From the NCBI GenBank assembly GCA_023129535.1, contig JAGMBW010000143.1, positions 1 to 36,476 on the forward strand: a stretch of 36,476 nt of DNA. Reading direction: 5' to 3'. The notes under the pieces were generated by a model. That model searched no databases and was not told the DNA's origin. It was given only the letters and a program-made list of their open reading frames with translations. A program made the translations under genes and the position numbers. Source of the stretch: Desulfobacterales bacterium (lineage in GTDB: Bacteria; Desulfobacterota; Desulfobacteria; Desulfobacterales; C00003060). Below, in pieces: positions 26,002 through 36,148 of this stretch; the stretch's first letter is position 1, and every line of letters starts with the position of its first letter.

Positions 26002-27518
26002 TGGAAATTAGAGCCGAAGAAATCAGCGACATTATCAAAGGCCAGATTCAGGACTACGACAAGAAGATAGACGTGAGCGAAACAGGGACCATCTTGTCGG
26101 TTGGGGACGGTATTGCCAGGGTGTATGGCGTGGAGAAGGCGATGTCCATGGAACTCCTTGAGTTTCCCCATGGAATTATGGGCCTCGTCCTCAATCTGGA
26201 AGAGGACAATGTGGGTGTGGCCATCATGGGTGAGGATATCGAACTCCAGGAAGGCGACGTCGTTAAGCGCACGGGCAGGATCGCCGAGGTCCCTGTGGGC
26301 GACGCGGTTCTGGGCAGGGTCATTTCGGCCCTGGGTGAGCCTCTGGATGGGAAGGGGCCGATTGATGCCAAGGAGTTTCGCCGGGTCGAGATGATCGCGC
26401 CTGGGGTTATTGCCCGGCAATCGGTCAACGAACCGATGTACACGGGCCTCAAGGCGATCGATGCCATGACGCCGGTGGGCCGTGGACAACGGGAGCTCAT
26501 CATTGGCGACCGCCAGATCGGAAAGACGGCCATTGGGTTGGATGCCATCATCAATCAGAAGGGCCAGGACGTGGTCTGCATTTACGTGGCATGCGGGCAA
26601 AAGAAATCAACCGTTGCTCTGTTGGTCGATGTGTTGAAAAAATACGGTGCCATGGAATACACCATAGTCATATCCGCCTGCGCCAGTGATCCCGCGACCC
26701 TTCAGTACATCGCTCCTTATGCGGGTTGTGCCATGGGTGAGTATTATCGGGACAACAACAGGCATGCCCTGATCGTTTATGATGACCTTTCAAAACAAGC
26801 AGCGTCCTATCGGCAGATTTCCCTTCTCTTGAGACGCCCCCCTGGACGGGAGGCATATCCCGGGGATATCTTTTTCAACCACTCTCGCCTCCTGGAGCGG
26901 GCTGCCAAATTGAATGATGAATTAGGTGCCGGCTCCCTTACGGCCCTGCCCATTATCGAGACCCAGGCGGGCGACGTGTCTGCCTACATCCCCACCAACG
27001 TGATCTCCATTACGGATGGCCAGATCTATCTTGAGCCAGCGCTCTTCTTTTCCGGAGTCCGCCCGGCCATTAATGTGGGGCTTTCGGTTTCTCGCGTGGG
27101 GGGTGCGGCCCAGGTAAAGGCAATGAAGCAGGTGGCCGGTTCTCTGCGTCTTGACCTGGCCCAGTTTCGTGAACTGGAGGCATTTGCAGCGTTTGGCAGC
27201 GACCTGGATAAGGCCACGCAGCAACAGTTGAACCGCGGGACACGGCTGGTGGAAGTCATGAAACAGGGCCAGTATCAGCCACTTACGATGGAAAAGCAGG
27301 TGATGATTCTCTATGCGGGAACCCGGGGTTTTCTGGACAAATATCCCATAGACGTCCTGAGCAAATACGAAGCCGGCTTATATCCATTTATTGAAAGCAA
27401 GTATCCTCAGATTTTCGCTGAGTTAGCGGAAAAGAAGGTGATTAGCGACGACCTGGACAAGACCATGGCAAAGGCACTGTCTGGATACGATGAGGAATTT
27501 AAGGACACGATCAAGTAG
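26001..27518 (+). CDS. atpA: ATP synthase F1 subunit alpha
   Basis: 505 residues. The Walker A motif GDRQIGKT is at 169-176, followed by the regulatory nucleotide-site region and [17 protein letters not shown] further on. Alpha subunits bind non-catalytic nucleotide and supply the arginine finger to the catalytic beta site. The start overlaps atpH by one base. Length and motifs are standard. The operon order delta-alpha-gamma-beta-epsilon is the common bacterial one. Confidence 0.98.
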   Translation: MEIRAEEISDIIKGQIQDYDKKIDVSETGTILSVGDGIARVYGVEKAMSMELLEFPHGIMGLVLNLEEDNVGVAIMGEDIELQEGDVVKRTGRIAEVPVGDAVLGRVISALGEPLDGKGPIDAKEFRRVEMIAPGVIARQSVNEPMYTGLKAIDAMTPVGRGQRELIIGDRQIGKTAIGLDAIINQKGQDVVCIYVACGQKKSTVALLVDVLKKYGAMEYTIVISACASDPATLQYIAPYAGCAMGEYYRDNNRHALIVYDDLSKQAASYRQISLLLRRPPGREAYPGDIFFNHSRLLERAAKLNDELGAGSLTALPIIETQAGDVSAYIPTNVISITDGQIYLEPALFFSGVRPAINVGLSVSRVGGAAQVKAMKQVAGSLRLDLAQFRELEAFAAFGSDLDKATQQQLNRGTRLVEVMKQGQYQPLTMEKQVMILYAGTRGFLDKYPIDVLSKYEAGLYPFIESKYPQIFAELAEKKVISDDLDKTMAKALSGYDEEFKDTIK

Positions 27519-27555
27519 TCGGTGATTAGCGACACTTGTGTATAGGGGTTAAGGC

Positions 27556-28458
27556 ATGGCGACACTTAAGGAGATACAGACAAAGATCGGAGCTGTCAAG
27601 AAAACGCAAAAGATCACCAAGGCGATGAACATGGTGGCAGCCTCCAAACTCAGGGGTGCCCAGGAAAAGATGGAAGCTTTCAGGCCTTATGCCAAAAAAT
27701 TTGCCGAGGTCCTGGGGAGTCTGGCTGAACGTATAGAAGTAGATGAGGAGCATGCCCTGCCACTCATTGTGCCGCGGACAGAAGTGAAGACCATCAATCT
27801 GTTGCTTATGACGTCTGACCGCGGGCTGTGCGGGAGTTTTAATACGAACTTGATAGCCCAGGGGATGAAGTTTCTAAAGGAAAAGGCCGACCAGGGTATT
27901 GAAGCACGGCTCATTTGCATGGGCCGCAAGGGGCGCGATTTTGTTCGTCGCAGAAAGCATCATATTGCCGGCCAGCACATAGGTGTTGTGGGCGCAAGAT
28001 TTAGCTTCAACGTTGCGGTCAAAGTTGGAACAGAACTGATCGACAGTTTTCTGAGTGGCGAAACGGATGAGGCCTATGTGATCTTTTCCGAATTTGTGTC
28101 TATGCCGAGACAGGTGCCAACTCTAAAACGGCTGTTACCCATCGCCGGGGTCGAGAAGGGTGAGGAAGCTCAAAAGGCTGAGGAGGTGGGCTACATTGCA
28201 GAACATATCTGCGAACCTTCGGCAGAGAAGCTCATGGGAGAAATGCTTCCCAAGCATGTATATGTCCAGATATTCGGAGGCTTGCTGGAAACCTCCACCA
28301 GCGAGCACGCAGCACGTATGGCAGCCATGGACAATGCCACCAGCAATTGTGACGAAATGGTCACCTCGCTCTCCCTGGTTTACAACAAGGCCCGCCAGGC
28401 AGCGATTACTGCGGAACTCATGGACATCGTGGGCGGGGCCGAGGCCCTGAAGGGTTAG
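27556..28458 (+). CDS. atpG: ATP synthase F1 subunit gamma
   Basis: 300 residues. The N-terminal helix TLKEIQTKIGAVKKTQKITK and the C-terminal helix (NATSNCDEMVTSLSLVYNKA, then RQAAITAELMDIVGGAEAL) form the coiled rotor shaft; MTSDRGLCGSFN begins the Rossmann-like domain. Gamma rotates inside the alpha-beta ring. It lies 37 bases after atpA and has AAGG before ATG 27556. The 3' spacer to atpD contains a double-hairpin repeat. Confidence 0.97.
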   Translation: MATLKEIQTKIGAVKKTQKITKAMNMVAASKLRGAQEKMEAFRPYAKKFAEVLGSLAERIEVDEEHALPLIVPRTEVKTINLLLMTSDRGLCGSFNTNLIAQGMKFLKEKADQGIEARLICMGRKGRDFVRRRKHHIAGQHIGVVGARFSFNVAVKVGTELIDSFLSGETDEAYVIFSEFVSMPRQVPTLKRLLPIAGVEKGEEAQKAEEVGYIAEHICEPSAEKLMGEMLPKHVYVQIFGGLLETSTSEHAARMAAMDNATSNCDEMVTSLSLVYNKARQAAITAELMDIVGGAEALKG

Positions 28459-28484
28459 ATGTGTTGCAAGTTGTGGATAGTATA

Positions 28485-29995
<1,511 letters not shown>

Positions 29996-30044
29996 GATCT
30001 AAGAGTTAGAGATTTTCAGATAAGTAATACAGATAGGTGGGATT

Positions 30045-30467
30045 ATGGCAGGCAATATAATGTTAGAAGTTGTGACCCCTGACAGATCAGTGGCTAGCGA
30101 AGAGGCCCAGATTGTGGTCGTTCCAGGGGAATACGGGGAATTTGGCGTGTTGATCGGTCATACGTCCTTCTTGACGACCCTGAAAATAGGGATGCTCAGG
30201 TACAAGGACAGGGATGGCAGTGAACGGGTCGTGTTTGTGAATGGCGGCTTTGCGGAGGCTCTGCCTAACAAGGTCACAGTCCTGGCTGAGTCTGCCGAAC
30301 GACGCAAAGATATAGACGTTGAGCGGGCCACGGCTGCATTGAAGCGAGCTGAAGAGCGCCTGGCCGAAGCCAGCAGGCGAGAAGACATTGATTTCAATCG
30401 CGCTCAAGTCGCTTTGCAGCGGGCATTAGTTAGGGTTAGGATCGCGGAGACCAGAAGAGCCCGATAG
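30045..30467 (+). CDS. atpC: ATP synthase F1 subunit epsilon
   Basis: 140 residues. An N-terminal beta sandwich (LEVVTPDRSVASEEAQIVVV, then GEFGVLIGHTSFLTTLKIG) is followed by two C-terminal helices rich in Arg, Ala and Glu, the form that can brake ATP hydrolysis. It lies 49 bases after atpD and directly before a strong terminator, so it closes the operon. Confidence 0.96.
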   Translation: MAGNIMLEVVTPDRSVASEEAQIVVVPGEYGEFGVLIGHTSFLTTLKIGMLRYKDRDGSERVVFVNGGFAEALPNKVTVLAESAERRKDIDVERATAALKRAEERLAEASRREDIDFNRAQVALQRALVRVRIAETRRAR

Positions 30468-30495
30468 GTTCTTTATTCAATACAATGTTATAACT

Positions 30496-30528
30496 GGGGC
30501 AAGTCAATTGACTTGCCCCTTCTTTTTT
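30496..30528 (+). terminator. Rho-independent terminator after atpC
   Basis: A perfect 24-base palindrome (30496-30519; half site GGGGCAAGTCAA, then TTGACTTGCCCC) is followed by TTCTTTTTT. It lies 29 bases after atpC. Because of it, the TTG at 30527 cannot be a sensible start for the next gene. Confidence 0.92.
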
Positions 30529-30535
30529 GGTAGAA

Positions 30536-30606
30536 ATTATAAAATCGCTTTGCGATTTTATGTATCGCGGCTTCACCGCTAAGAAATGGAAAAACGAATA
30601 TTCCAT
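30536..30606. repeat. Double-hairpin element copy 2 (reverse orientation)
   Basis: AAAATCGC-TTT-GCGATTTT (30541-30559) and GCGGC-TTC-ACCGC (30567-30579) followed by AAGAAATGGAAAAA. This is the reverse complement of copy 1 at 28485-28545, including the flanking TTTTCCATTT. It sits between the atpC terminator and the GlmU-like gene and falls inside the longest open frame of that gene. Confidence 0.8.
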
Positions 30607-30607
30607 T

Positions 30608-31387
30608 GTGGAAAATGTGGCTGTTATCATATTGGCTGGTGGCAAGGGTACCCGCATGAGGTCGGGCCGAGCCAAGGTGCTACACGAAATCGTCGGGGTG
30701 CCGATGATCCGATATGTGGTCGAGACTGCCCTTGCTGTGTCGGACGACGTTGTGGTCGTTATAGGTCATCAGGCCGAGGCCGTGCATAAGGCCCTCGCAT
30801 CTTACCAGATGCTTCGTTTTGCAGTTCAGAAGGAACAGTTTGGCACGGGGCATGCGGTCATGACCGCCATGCCAGAGGTTCAGGCGGGAATCGAGGATGC
30901 GGTCATTTTGTGCGGGGATACGCCCTTGATAAGGCCGGAAACGGTGCGTAGGTTGATTGATAAGCACAGAGCTCAGAGGAGCTATTTGACCCTCATAACA
31001 ACGACGCTTACAAGACCTTTTGGATATGGCAGGATGGTTTTAGACGCACGCGGGGCCCCGATTCGTATTGTGGAAGAATCAGATGCAATAGAATCAGAGA
31101 AGAAAATCTCCATTGTCAACACCGGAACCTATTGTATAAACATGGCTTTCTTGAAAAAGGGCCTCGCAGGCTTGAAAAAGGATAACGATCAGGGCGAGCT
31201 GTACTTGACCGACGTGGTAGAATGGGGGTACCGAGAGGGCAAACCTGCTGTCCTTTTAGAGATAAATGATACCATTCAAATGATGGGTGTAAACACTATG
31301 GAGGAGTTGGCCAAAGCTGAAAGGTTTGTGCAGCAGACCATGAAGGGAGGGGACCAAAATCCTCTTGACTTTTATGTCAGTGCTTAG
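30608..31387 (+). CDS. GlmU-like uridylyltransferase domain only
   Basis: 259 residues from GTG 30608. LAGGKGTRMRSGRAKVLHE (9-27) is the nucleotide-binding loop of GlmU-type pyrophosphorylases, followed by FGTGHAVM, CGDTPLIRP and NTGTYCINM, then DNDQGELYLTDVVEWG. Bacterial GlmU is 450-490 residues; here the left-handed beta-helix acetyltransferase half is absent, and the frame closes with a normal stop before a repeat. It may make UDP-N-acetylglucosamine from preformed GlcNAc-1-phosphate, or activate another sugar phosphate. The frame stays open upstream to 30527, but that part is repeat and terminator sequence. No good ribosome-binding site is seen, so the exact start is uncertain (GTG 30608 or 30617). 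Confidence 0.82.
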   Translation: MENVAVIILAGGKGTRMRSGRAKVLHEIVGVPMIRYVVETALAVSDDVVVVIGHQAEAVHKALASYQMLRFAVQKEQFGTGHAVMTAMPEVQAGIEDAVILCGDTPLIRPETVRRLIDKHRAQRSYLTLITTTLTRPFGYGRMVLDARGAPIRIVEESDAIESEKKISIVNTGTYCINMAFLKKGLAGLKKDNDQGELYLTDVVEWGYREGKPAVLLEINDTIQMMGVNTMEELAKAERFVQQTMKGGDQNPLDFYVSA

Positions 31388-31415
31388 TAAAATTTTAATA
31401 AATTAGGGCAAGGTT

Positions 31416-31491
31416 TTCTGGATTCCCGCCTACGCGGGAATGACGAATTAACGTAAGTCCTGTCATTCCCGCGAAAGCGGGAATCCAGGAA
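31416..31491. repeat. Inverted repeat with GCGGGAAT hairpins
   Basis: TTCTGGATTCCCGCCTACGC and onward (31416-31445) is the reverse complement of 31461-31491, and each arm also folds alone as ATTCCCGC/GCGGGAAT. Repeats of this kind (GGATTCCCGC...GCGGGAATGAC) occur in many proteobacterial genomes. It lies 28 bases after the GlmU-like gene and could act as a bidirectional terminator or a miniature mobile element. Confidence 0.85.
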
Positions 31492-31575
31492 ATGTTCATA
31501 GCACATGATCTACCCGAACTTATTGAGAACTTACTATTTATTGAGAAATCGTGCCAAGCGGTTTTAGGGGGATCT

Positions 31576-31818
31576 ATGGAGGAGGAGAGTTTTCCTGAGC
31601 AATTTAAGAAGCTGGAAGATAAGGTGCAGCAATTGGTTCAGACATGTCGTGATCTCCAGCAGGCCAAGTCTGGATTGGAAGCCAAGATATACGAACTGGA
31701 AGGAACTCTCAAGACCAAGCTGGCTGCTGAACAACATTATGCAGAAGAAAAATCGATGATTGGGTCGAAAATAAATAACTTGCTGAGCAGACTGGATCAG
31801 GTTCTCGGTCCCAAATGA
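31576..31818 (+). CDS. zapB: Cell division protein ZapB
   Basis: 80 residues, nearly all coiled coil (FKKLEDKVQQLVQTCRDLQQ and onward), with the size and heptads of ZapB-type proteins. The start is ATG 31576 because AGGGGG stands five bases before it; the open frame extends to 31492, but the additional residues come from the inverted repeat. ZapB helps organise the FtsZ ring through ZapA, and zapA follows 89 bases later, which strengthens the name. Coiled-coil proteins are easily misnamed, so I rely on context as much as on sequence. Confidence 0.75.
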   Translation: MEEESFPEQFKKLEDKVQQLVQTCRDLQQAKSGLEAKIYELEGTLKTKLAAEQHYAEEKSMIGSKINNLLSRLDQVLGPK

Positions 31819-31824
31819 CAGTTT

Positions 31825-31893
31825 ACCTAAGTGCTCTAATTTGTGAATTCTGAACACCTTAACTTTAGGCACTTTAGATCACTTTAGGCACTT
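31825..31893. repeat. Word-array palindrome, TTTAGGCAC type
   Basis: ACCTAAGTGCTCTAA (31825-31839) pairs with TTAGGCACTTTAGATCACTT and onward (31865-31893), the latter being repeated CACTTTAGG words. It starts within 10 bases of the zapB stop and ends just before zapA, the same placement as the other palindromes. Confidence 0.6.
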
Positions 31894-31907
31894 CAATTTG
31901 GATATCT

Positions 31908-32186
31908 GTGGAGCGATTAATCAGCATAGAAGTATTTGGACAGGTTTATACGTTCAGAGCGAGGGGTCAAGTTTCGCAGTCTGAAGAGGTTGTAAATTAT
32001 GTAGCCGGACAGGTGGAAAAGGCCCGGGCGGCTGCTGAGGCGCCGGGCAAACTGGACACGGTCATTCTTGCTGCCCTGAATATTGCCAATGACTATTTTG
32101 AAATGAGGGGTAGCCTGCAGGACCTTGTAAGAGATGTAGATCAACGTTGTAAGCTTTTGATTGAACATATTGACGCCAACGGTTAA
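31908..32186 (+). CDS. zapA: Cell division protein ZapA
   Basis: 92 residues from GTG 31908. The N-terminal beta domain (ISIEVFGQVYTFRARG) and the following helix with ALNIANDYFEMRGSLQDL match ZapA, which bundles FtsZ filaments in the early division ring. The length is typical. It directly precedes 6S RNA, as in many proteobacteria where zapA and ssrS are adjacent, and follows a ZapB-like gene. Confidence 0.92.
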   Translation: MERLISIEVFGQVYTFRARGQVSQSEEVVNYVAGQVEKARAAAEAPGKLDTVILAALNIANDYFEMRGSLQDLVRDVDQRCKLLIEHIDANG

Positions 32187-32201
32187 GGCAATACGGGCGA
32201 G

Positions 32202-32381
32202 ACCCCTGCCGTGCTCGTGATCGGCAGAAGTTTTTTGAGCCAACATATACTCAAACGGGAACCTTCTCTTGCTTTGGTGTGCATGTTCTGTGGATACAGA
32301 AAAGCCTAAAGGAGCAACAGGGTCCCCACCTGTGCAAACAGGTTCAAGAGAGTCTGGCGACACGGCACTGTGGCGGGGGTA
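32202..32381 (+). ncRNA. ssrS: 6S RNA (SsrS)
   Basis: About 180 nt. The ends pair: ACCCCTGCCGTGC (32202-32214) with GCACTGTGGCGGGGGT (32365-32380). Inside, TGAGCCAACATATACTCAA, then TTGGTGTGCATGTTCTGT, AAAAGCCTAAAGGAGC and AGGTTCAAG align by eye with the conserved parts of Escherichia coli 6S RNA (its GTTGGTGAGCATGC, GAAGCCTTAAA and GGTTCAAG segments) in the same order. 6S RNA mimics an open promoter and holds the housekeeping RNA polymerase in stationary phase. The position right after zapA is the conserved one. Boundaries are inferred from the closing stem. Confidence 0.88.
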
Positions 32382-32925
32382 CCCTTCACAATATAAAGCG
32401 TCATGGAATCAAGATTGTTTGTGCTGAGATATATTTGGGACGCAACAATATTATGCTACTCACTATCAAGTGGGGGCAATAAGTGTGTGGCAAACGGAAT
32501 AATTGCCGAAGCTCCCCATAATTTTGACGTCTCGGAAATTCTACAACATGTTGACATTATAGCGCTTTATTAGCTTGGCTGGAGTTCCAAGACAGGAATG
32601 ATGGACACGAAGTGAAGCCTGCGCTCATGATGGAATATTCCATTATTCCAATTGCGAAGCGAAGCCGCGCTAAGTTCAACATAAGCTAAGAAGGCGTCCA
32701 AAACGAGCGATAAGTTTTCAACCCCCAATACAACCTCAGCGTACGCTCAACTCGTTTAGGGTCTTTCCATTGTGTCTCGCTTCCGTTGGTATCTCGCCCG
32801 TTAACATTTTGCAATTTTGATAAAATCGTAAGAAGTAAATAACCACAGTCGTCTTTTTTCTTACGAAATTGTCGATCCTATGTGTAAGACCAATAATCCT
32901 TCAGGGCATTAAGGGGGGTACCAGT
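32382..32925. other. Gene-free stretch between 6S RNA and rny
   Basis: About 540 bases without a gene I can support. A 56-codon rightward frame (ATG 32403 to TAG 32573) has no ribosome-binding site and no recognisable motif; the folate-cycle gene that follows 6S RNA in enterobacteria is not here. At 32630-32672 there is a weak, diverged copy of the double-hairpin element (GCGAAGCGAAGCCGCGC). The rest is AT-rich, and the rny promoter is not clear. Confidence 0.5.
32630..32672. repeat. Possible degenerate double-hairpin copy 3
   Basis: GGAATATTCCATTATTCCA followed by GCGAAGCGAAGCCGCGC resembles the reverse complement of the 30566-30606 part of copy 2 (TGGAATATTC..., CCATTTCTTAGCGG...GAAGCCGCG). 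Only the GC-rich hairpin half is present; the AAAATCGC hairpin is missing. Confidence 0.4.
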
Positions 32926-34488
32926 ATGGACATCACCTCAGTCATAGTTCTCAGTATCATCCTTTTAGCTGCAAGTTTTGTGCTTGCCTTCTGGATTCGC
33001 ACTAGACTGACGGCCGGTAAAATCAGGGCTGCAGAGGACGAAGCCCGCAGGATCATAGAGGAGGCCCAAAAAGAAGCCGGCACCATCCGAAAGGAGGCCA
33101 AGCTTCATGCAAAAGATCAACTCTACCAAATGAAGGTAGACTTTGAAAATGAGACCAAGGAGATACGGTCCGAACTCAAAAGTGTACAAAAACGCCTTGC
33201 ACAAAAGGAAGAGGCTATTGATCGCAAGACAGGGCAACTGGAGCGCCGTGATACGAGCATATCCCAAAAAGAACAAGGGCTTATGGAAAGGGAAAAAGGA
33301 CTGCATGGCCAAGAAGAGAAGTATCAGGCATTGATCGAGCAACAAAAAATGCAACTGGAGAGTACCTCAGGTTTGACAGCGGATGAGGCCAAAGAACTCT
33401 TGATCAAGGCCATGGAGAATGATGCCCGCTACGAAGCGGCAAAGTTCATCAAGCGCATTGAAAACGAGAGCCGCGAACAGGCGGACCGTAAAGCGAGAAA
33501 GATCATTGGAACCGCAATTCAGCGCTACGCAGGCGATTATGTTGCAGAAAAGACGGTGGCAGTCGTTAATCTGCCGAGCGATGAGATGAAAGGCCGGATT
33601 ATTGGTCGGGAAGGGCGTAACATTAGAGCCCTGGAAGCCGCCACAGGGATTGATCTTATTATAGATGACACGCCAGAGGCCGTCATTCTGTCAGGATTCA
33701 ATCCTGTGAGACGAGAAGTGGCGCGCCTTTCTTTGGAACGGCTAATCAGTGATGGGCGTATCCACCCGGCGAGAATCGAAGAAACAGTTAAAAAGGTCTC
33801 CCAGGAGATGGACGCCGAGATGCGAGAAGCTGGAGAACAGGCAGCCTTTGACCTGGGAGTCCATGGGATTCATCCTGAGTTGATTCAGCATATAGGGAAA
33901 CTGAAATTCAGGACCAGCTATGGCCAAAACGTCTTACGTCACTCTGTGGAAGTGGGGTTTTTGTGCGGTATTATGGCTGCCGAACTGGGTCTCAACGTGA
34001 AGGAGGCGAACAGGGCGGGTCTCCTGCATGATATCGGAAAGGCGATAGACCATGAGGTTGAAGGACCTCATGCCTTGATTGGGGCGAAACTGGCCAGGAA
34101 ATATGGAGAATCGCCTAGTATCGTCCATGCCATTTCCGCCCATCATGAAGATGTTCCGCCCACATCAGTTCTGGCAATTCTGTTACAGGCAGCCGATACG
34201 CTTTCAGGGGCACGGCCAGGTGCACGAAGAGAGATACTGGAGACGTACGTGAAGCGCCTCGAGGAGTTGGAAAGGATTGCAAAGTCTTTCACAGGCATAA
34301 GTAAATCCTATGCAATTCAAGCAGGGCGAGAGTTGCGAATTATTGCGGAAAGTGAAACGGTTTCAGATGCTGAGGCTATTCTGCTGTCCCGGGACATCGC
34401 CAAGAAGATTGAGGAGTCGATGTCATATCCCGGGCAGATTAAGGTGACGGTGATTCGAGAGACCCGTGCGGTCGAATATGCAAAGTGA
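32926..34488 (+). CDS. rny: Ribonuclease Y
   Basis: 520 residues. An N-terminal membrane helix (about 5-23) is followed by a long coiled coil (about 30-150), a KH domain with [12 protein letters not shown] (223-234), and an HD domain with His339 and His368-Asp369 as metal ligands. RNase Y is a membrane-tied endonuclease that starts mRNA decay. Start ATG 32926 has AAGGGGGG upstream; the open frame begins 57 bases earlier but those residues are not family-like. The organism therefore has both RNase Y and an RNase E/G. Confidence 0.96.
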   Translation: MDITSVIVLSIILLAASFVLAFWIRTRLTAGKIRAAEDEARRIIEEAQKEAGTIRKEAKLHAKDQLYQMKVDFENETKEIRSELKSVQKRLAQKEEAIDRKTGQLERRDTSISQKEQGLMEREKGLHGQEEKYQALIEQQKMQLESTSGLTADEAKELLIKAMENDARYEAAKFIKRIENESREQADRKARKIIGTAIQRYAGDYVAEKTVAVVNLPSDEMKGRIIGREGRNIRALEAATGIDLIIDDTPEAVILSGFNPVRREVARLSLERLISDGRIHPARIEETVKKVSQEMDAEMREAGEQAAFDLGVHGIHPELIQHIGKLKFRTSYGQNVLRHSVEVGFLCGIMAAELGLNVKEANRAGLLHDIGKAIDHEVEGPHALIGAKLARKYGESPSIVHAISAHHEDVPPTSVLAILLQAADTLSGARPGARREILETYVKRLEELERIAKSFTGISKSYAIQAGRELRIIAESETVSDAEAILLSRDIAKKIEESMSYPGQIKVTVIRETRAVEYAK

Positions 34489-34497
34489 ATCTGTCTA

Positions 34498-34620
34498 TGG
34501 AGTGATGGAGTGATGGAGTATTGGAGTAATGGAATAGAGTGCAGAAAAGGCTTACGAAACTTAAATAGTTATTCCTTTTTGCCCATCACTCCAGTACTCC
34601 ATTACTCCAATACTCCAATT
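34498..34620. repeat. Word-array palindrome, GGAGTATT family copy 4
   Basis: Left arm of TGGAGTGA/TGGAGTAT/TGGAGTAA octamers (34498-34534) and right arm of CACTCCAGTACTCCATTACT words and onward (34586-34620). It lies 9 bases after the rny stop, and its right end (CAATTGGGAG) supplies the ribosome-binding GGGAG of tyrS. Confidence 0.85.
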
Positions 34621-34634
34621 GGGAGTGGAAACCT

Positions 34635-35921
34635 TTGGAGAATGTTTTTGAGGTATTAAGGCAGCGCGGTTTTGTGGAACACACTACAGGCGACGAAGCC
34701 GTCTATGACCTGTTGCAACGGCGTATCACCTGCTATGTTGGTTTTGACCCGACAGCACACAGCTTTCATGTGGGAAGCTTAATGCCAATTATGGCGTTGG
34801 CCCATATGCAACGACATGGACATCGACCCATTGCGCTGGTCGGGGGAGGCACGGCTTTGGTGGGAGACCCAAGCGGAAAGAGCGAAATGCGACAGATGTT
34901 GATGCCCCACCAGGTAAATGAAAATGCTGAAGCCCTGAAGAACCAACTGGCCAGGTTTCTTGATTTTGAAAAAGGCCAGGGGCAGGCCGTGCTTCTCAAC
35001 AATGCCGAGTGGCTTGCACCACTTCGATATATCCCATTTTTAAGGGATATTGGATGTCACTTCAGTGTCAACAGGATGTTGGCTACCGAGTCTTGTCGGA
35101 GACGATTGGAGACGGGGCTCAATTTTATTGAATTTAACTATTCCCTACTGCAAGCTTATGATTATCTACATCTTTACAGAACAGAGAATTGCGTGTTACA
35201 AATGGGAGGATCTGATCAATGGGGAAACATTGTAGCGGGAATTGATCTAATCAGGCGCGTAGAGCGTAGTACGGGCCACGGCATGACTTTTCCCCTAATA
35301 ACGGCGAGTTCTGGGGACAAAATGGGCAAGACTGCAGGGGGCGCTGTTTGGCTGGATCCGGAACTCACTTCGCCTTATGACTATTATCAATTCTGGATCA
35401 ATACCGCCGATGATGATGTGATACGATTCTTGTGTTTTTTCACACTCTTGCCCTCGGCAGAAATCGATATAGCACGCAATCTGGACGGATCCGATGTAAA
35501 TGTGGCCAAGACGGTTTTGGCTTTCGAGGCCACCAGGCTTGCGCACGGACAAAGGGAGGCAGAGAATGCTCTCAAGGCGTCATACGGTGCGTTCGGGGTT
35601 CGGTACATCGATCCACACATCCTTCCTTCCAGTACAATACCAAGGGACACCGGCTCAACCGAAGTGGAATCGATTCCCACAACTATAATTGACGCGGATC
35701 GCTTCCGCAGAGGCATTCCGGCATTTCAGTTGTTTCATGAGGTGAACCTATGCGCAAGCCGAGGGGAGGCAAGACGACTGATCCAGCAGGGTGGCGCGTA
35801 TGTAGATGGGAGGCGAATTGAAACCTTTGATATAATGATCCCTGATAAGGACTTGAATAAACGCGAGATTTTGCTGAGGGCAGGAAAGAAGCGATATCAT
35901 AGGATTAGGGTGAAGGATTGA
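34635..35921 (+). CDS. tyrS: Tyrosyl-tRNA synthetase
   Basis: 428 residues. Class I signatures are present: HVGS (45-48) for HIGH and KMGKT (229-233) for KMSKS, with GGSDQWGNIVAGIDLIRR (191-208) typical of TyrRS. The C-terminal S4 RNA-binding domain begins near 365 (LCASRGEARRLIQQGGAYVDG). It charges tRNA-Tyr. The start is TTG 34635 with GGGAG about 10 bases upstream; no ATG fits. The KMSKS loop has G-K-T-A-G-G instead of S-K-S, a common variant. Confidence 0.96.
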   Translation: MENVFEVLRQRGFVEHTTGDEAVYDLLQRRITCYVGFDPTAHSFHVGSLMPIMALAHMQRHGHRPIALVGGGTALVGDPSGKSEMRQMLMPHQVNENAEALKNQLARFLDFEKGQGQAVLLNNAEWLAPLRYIPFLRDIGCHFSVNRMLATESCRRRLETGLNFIEFNYSLLQAYDYLHLYRTENCVLQMGGSDQWGNIVAGIDLIRRVERSTGHGMTFPLITASSGDKMGKTAGGAVWLDPELTSPYDYYQFWINTADDDVIRFLCFFTLLPSAEIDIARNLDGSDVNVAKTVLAFEATRLAHGQREAENALKASYGAFGVRYIDPHILPSSTIPRDTGSTEVESIPTTIIDADRFRRGIPAFQLFHEVNLCASRGEARRLIQQGGAYVDGRRIETFDIMIPDKDLNKREILLRAGKKRYHRIRVKD

Positions 35922-35968
35922 GCGGTAATGATTTATCCTATCATTAGGCAGAAGAATGAAAAAATTTC

Positions 35969-35997
35969 TTGACAAAGGGCAGGGATAAATTTATAAG
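35969..35997 (+). promoter_or_regulatory. rRNA operon promoter P1
   Basis: TTGACA (35969-35974), a 17-base spacer, then TATAAG (35992-35997). This is close to the sigma-70 consensus and lies about 150 bases before 16S rRNA. A second, similar promoter follows 62 bases downstream, the common tandem arrangement of rRNA operons. Confidence 0.75.
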
Positions 35998-36030
35998 GAA
36001 TATGAATCCTCAAAGGGATGAGGAGTGGGC

Positions 36031-36059
36031 TTGACAAACTTAAATTGGCATGGTATTAT
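36031..36059 (+). promoter_or_regulatory. rRNA operon promoter P2
   Basis: TTGACA (36031-36036), exactly 17 bases, then TATTAT (36054-36059). It is the closer of the two promoters to the mature 16S end (about 80 bases downstream of the expected transcription start). Confidence 0.8.
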
Positions 36060-36082
36060 GTGTTTGTTGTAATAAGCTCATT

Positions 36083-36095
36083 TGATCTTTGAAAA
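36083..36095 (+). promoter_or_regulatory. boxA-like antitermination site
   Basis: TGATCTTTGAAAA lies in the rRNA leader between P2 and 16S and has the usual boxA shape (TGxTCTTTGAAAA) bound by NusB-S10 to let RNA polymerase pass terminators in rRNA operons. Confidence 0.65.
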
Positions 36096-36148
36096 CTAAA
36101 TAGCGGGCTTGTGATGAATCGGGCTCTCTGAAAGTCTTAGAACAAGTT

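Noticed and set aside
30527-30607. Longer start for the GlmU-like gene
   Set aside because: The extra codons are encoded by the atpC terminator tail and the double-hairpin repeat; the family motif begins a few residues after GTG 30608.
31492-31575. 28-residue extension of zapB
   Set aside because: It begins in the inverted repeat, and ATG 31576 has a strong AGGGGG ribosome-binding site.
32403-32573. 56-codon frame after 6S RNA
   Set aside because: No ribosome-binding site, no motif, and AT-rich non-coding look; it does not resemble the folate cyclo-ligase that follows 6S RNA in enterobacteria.
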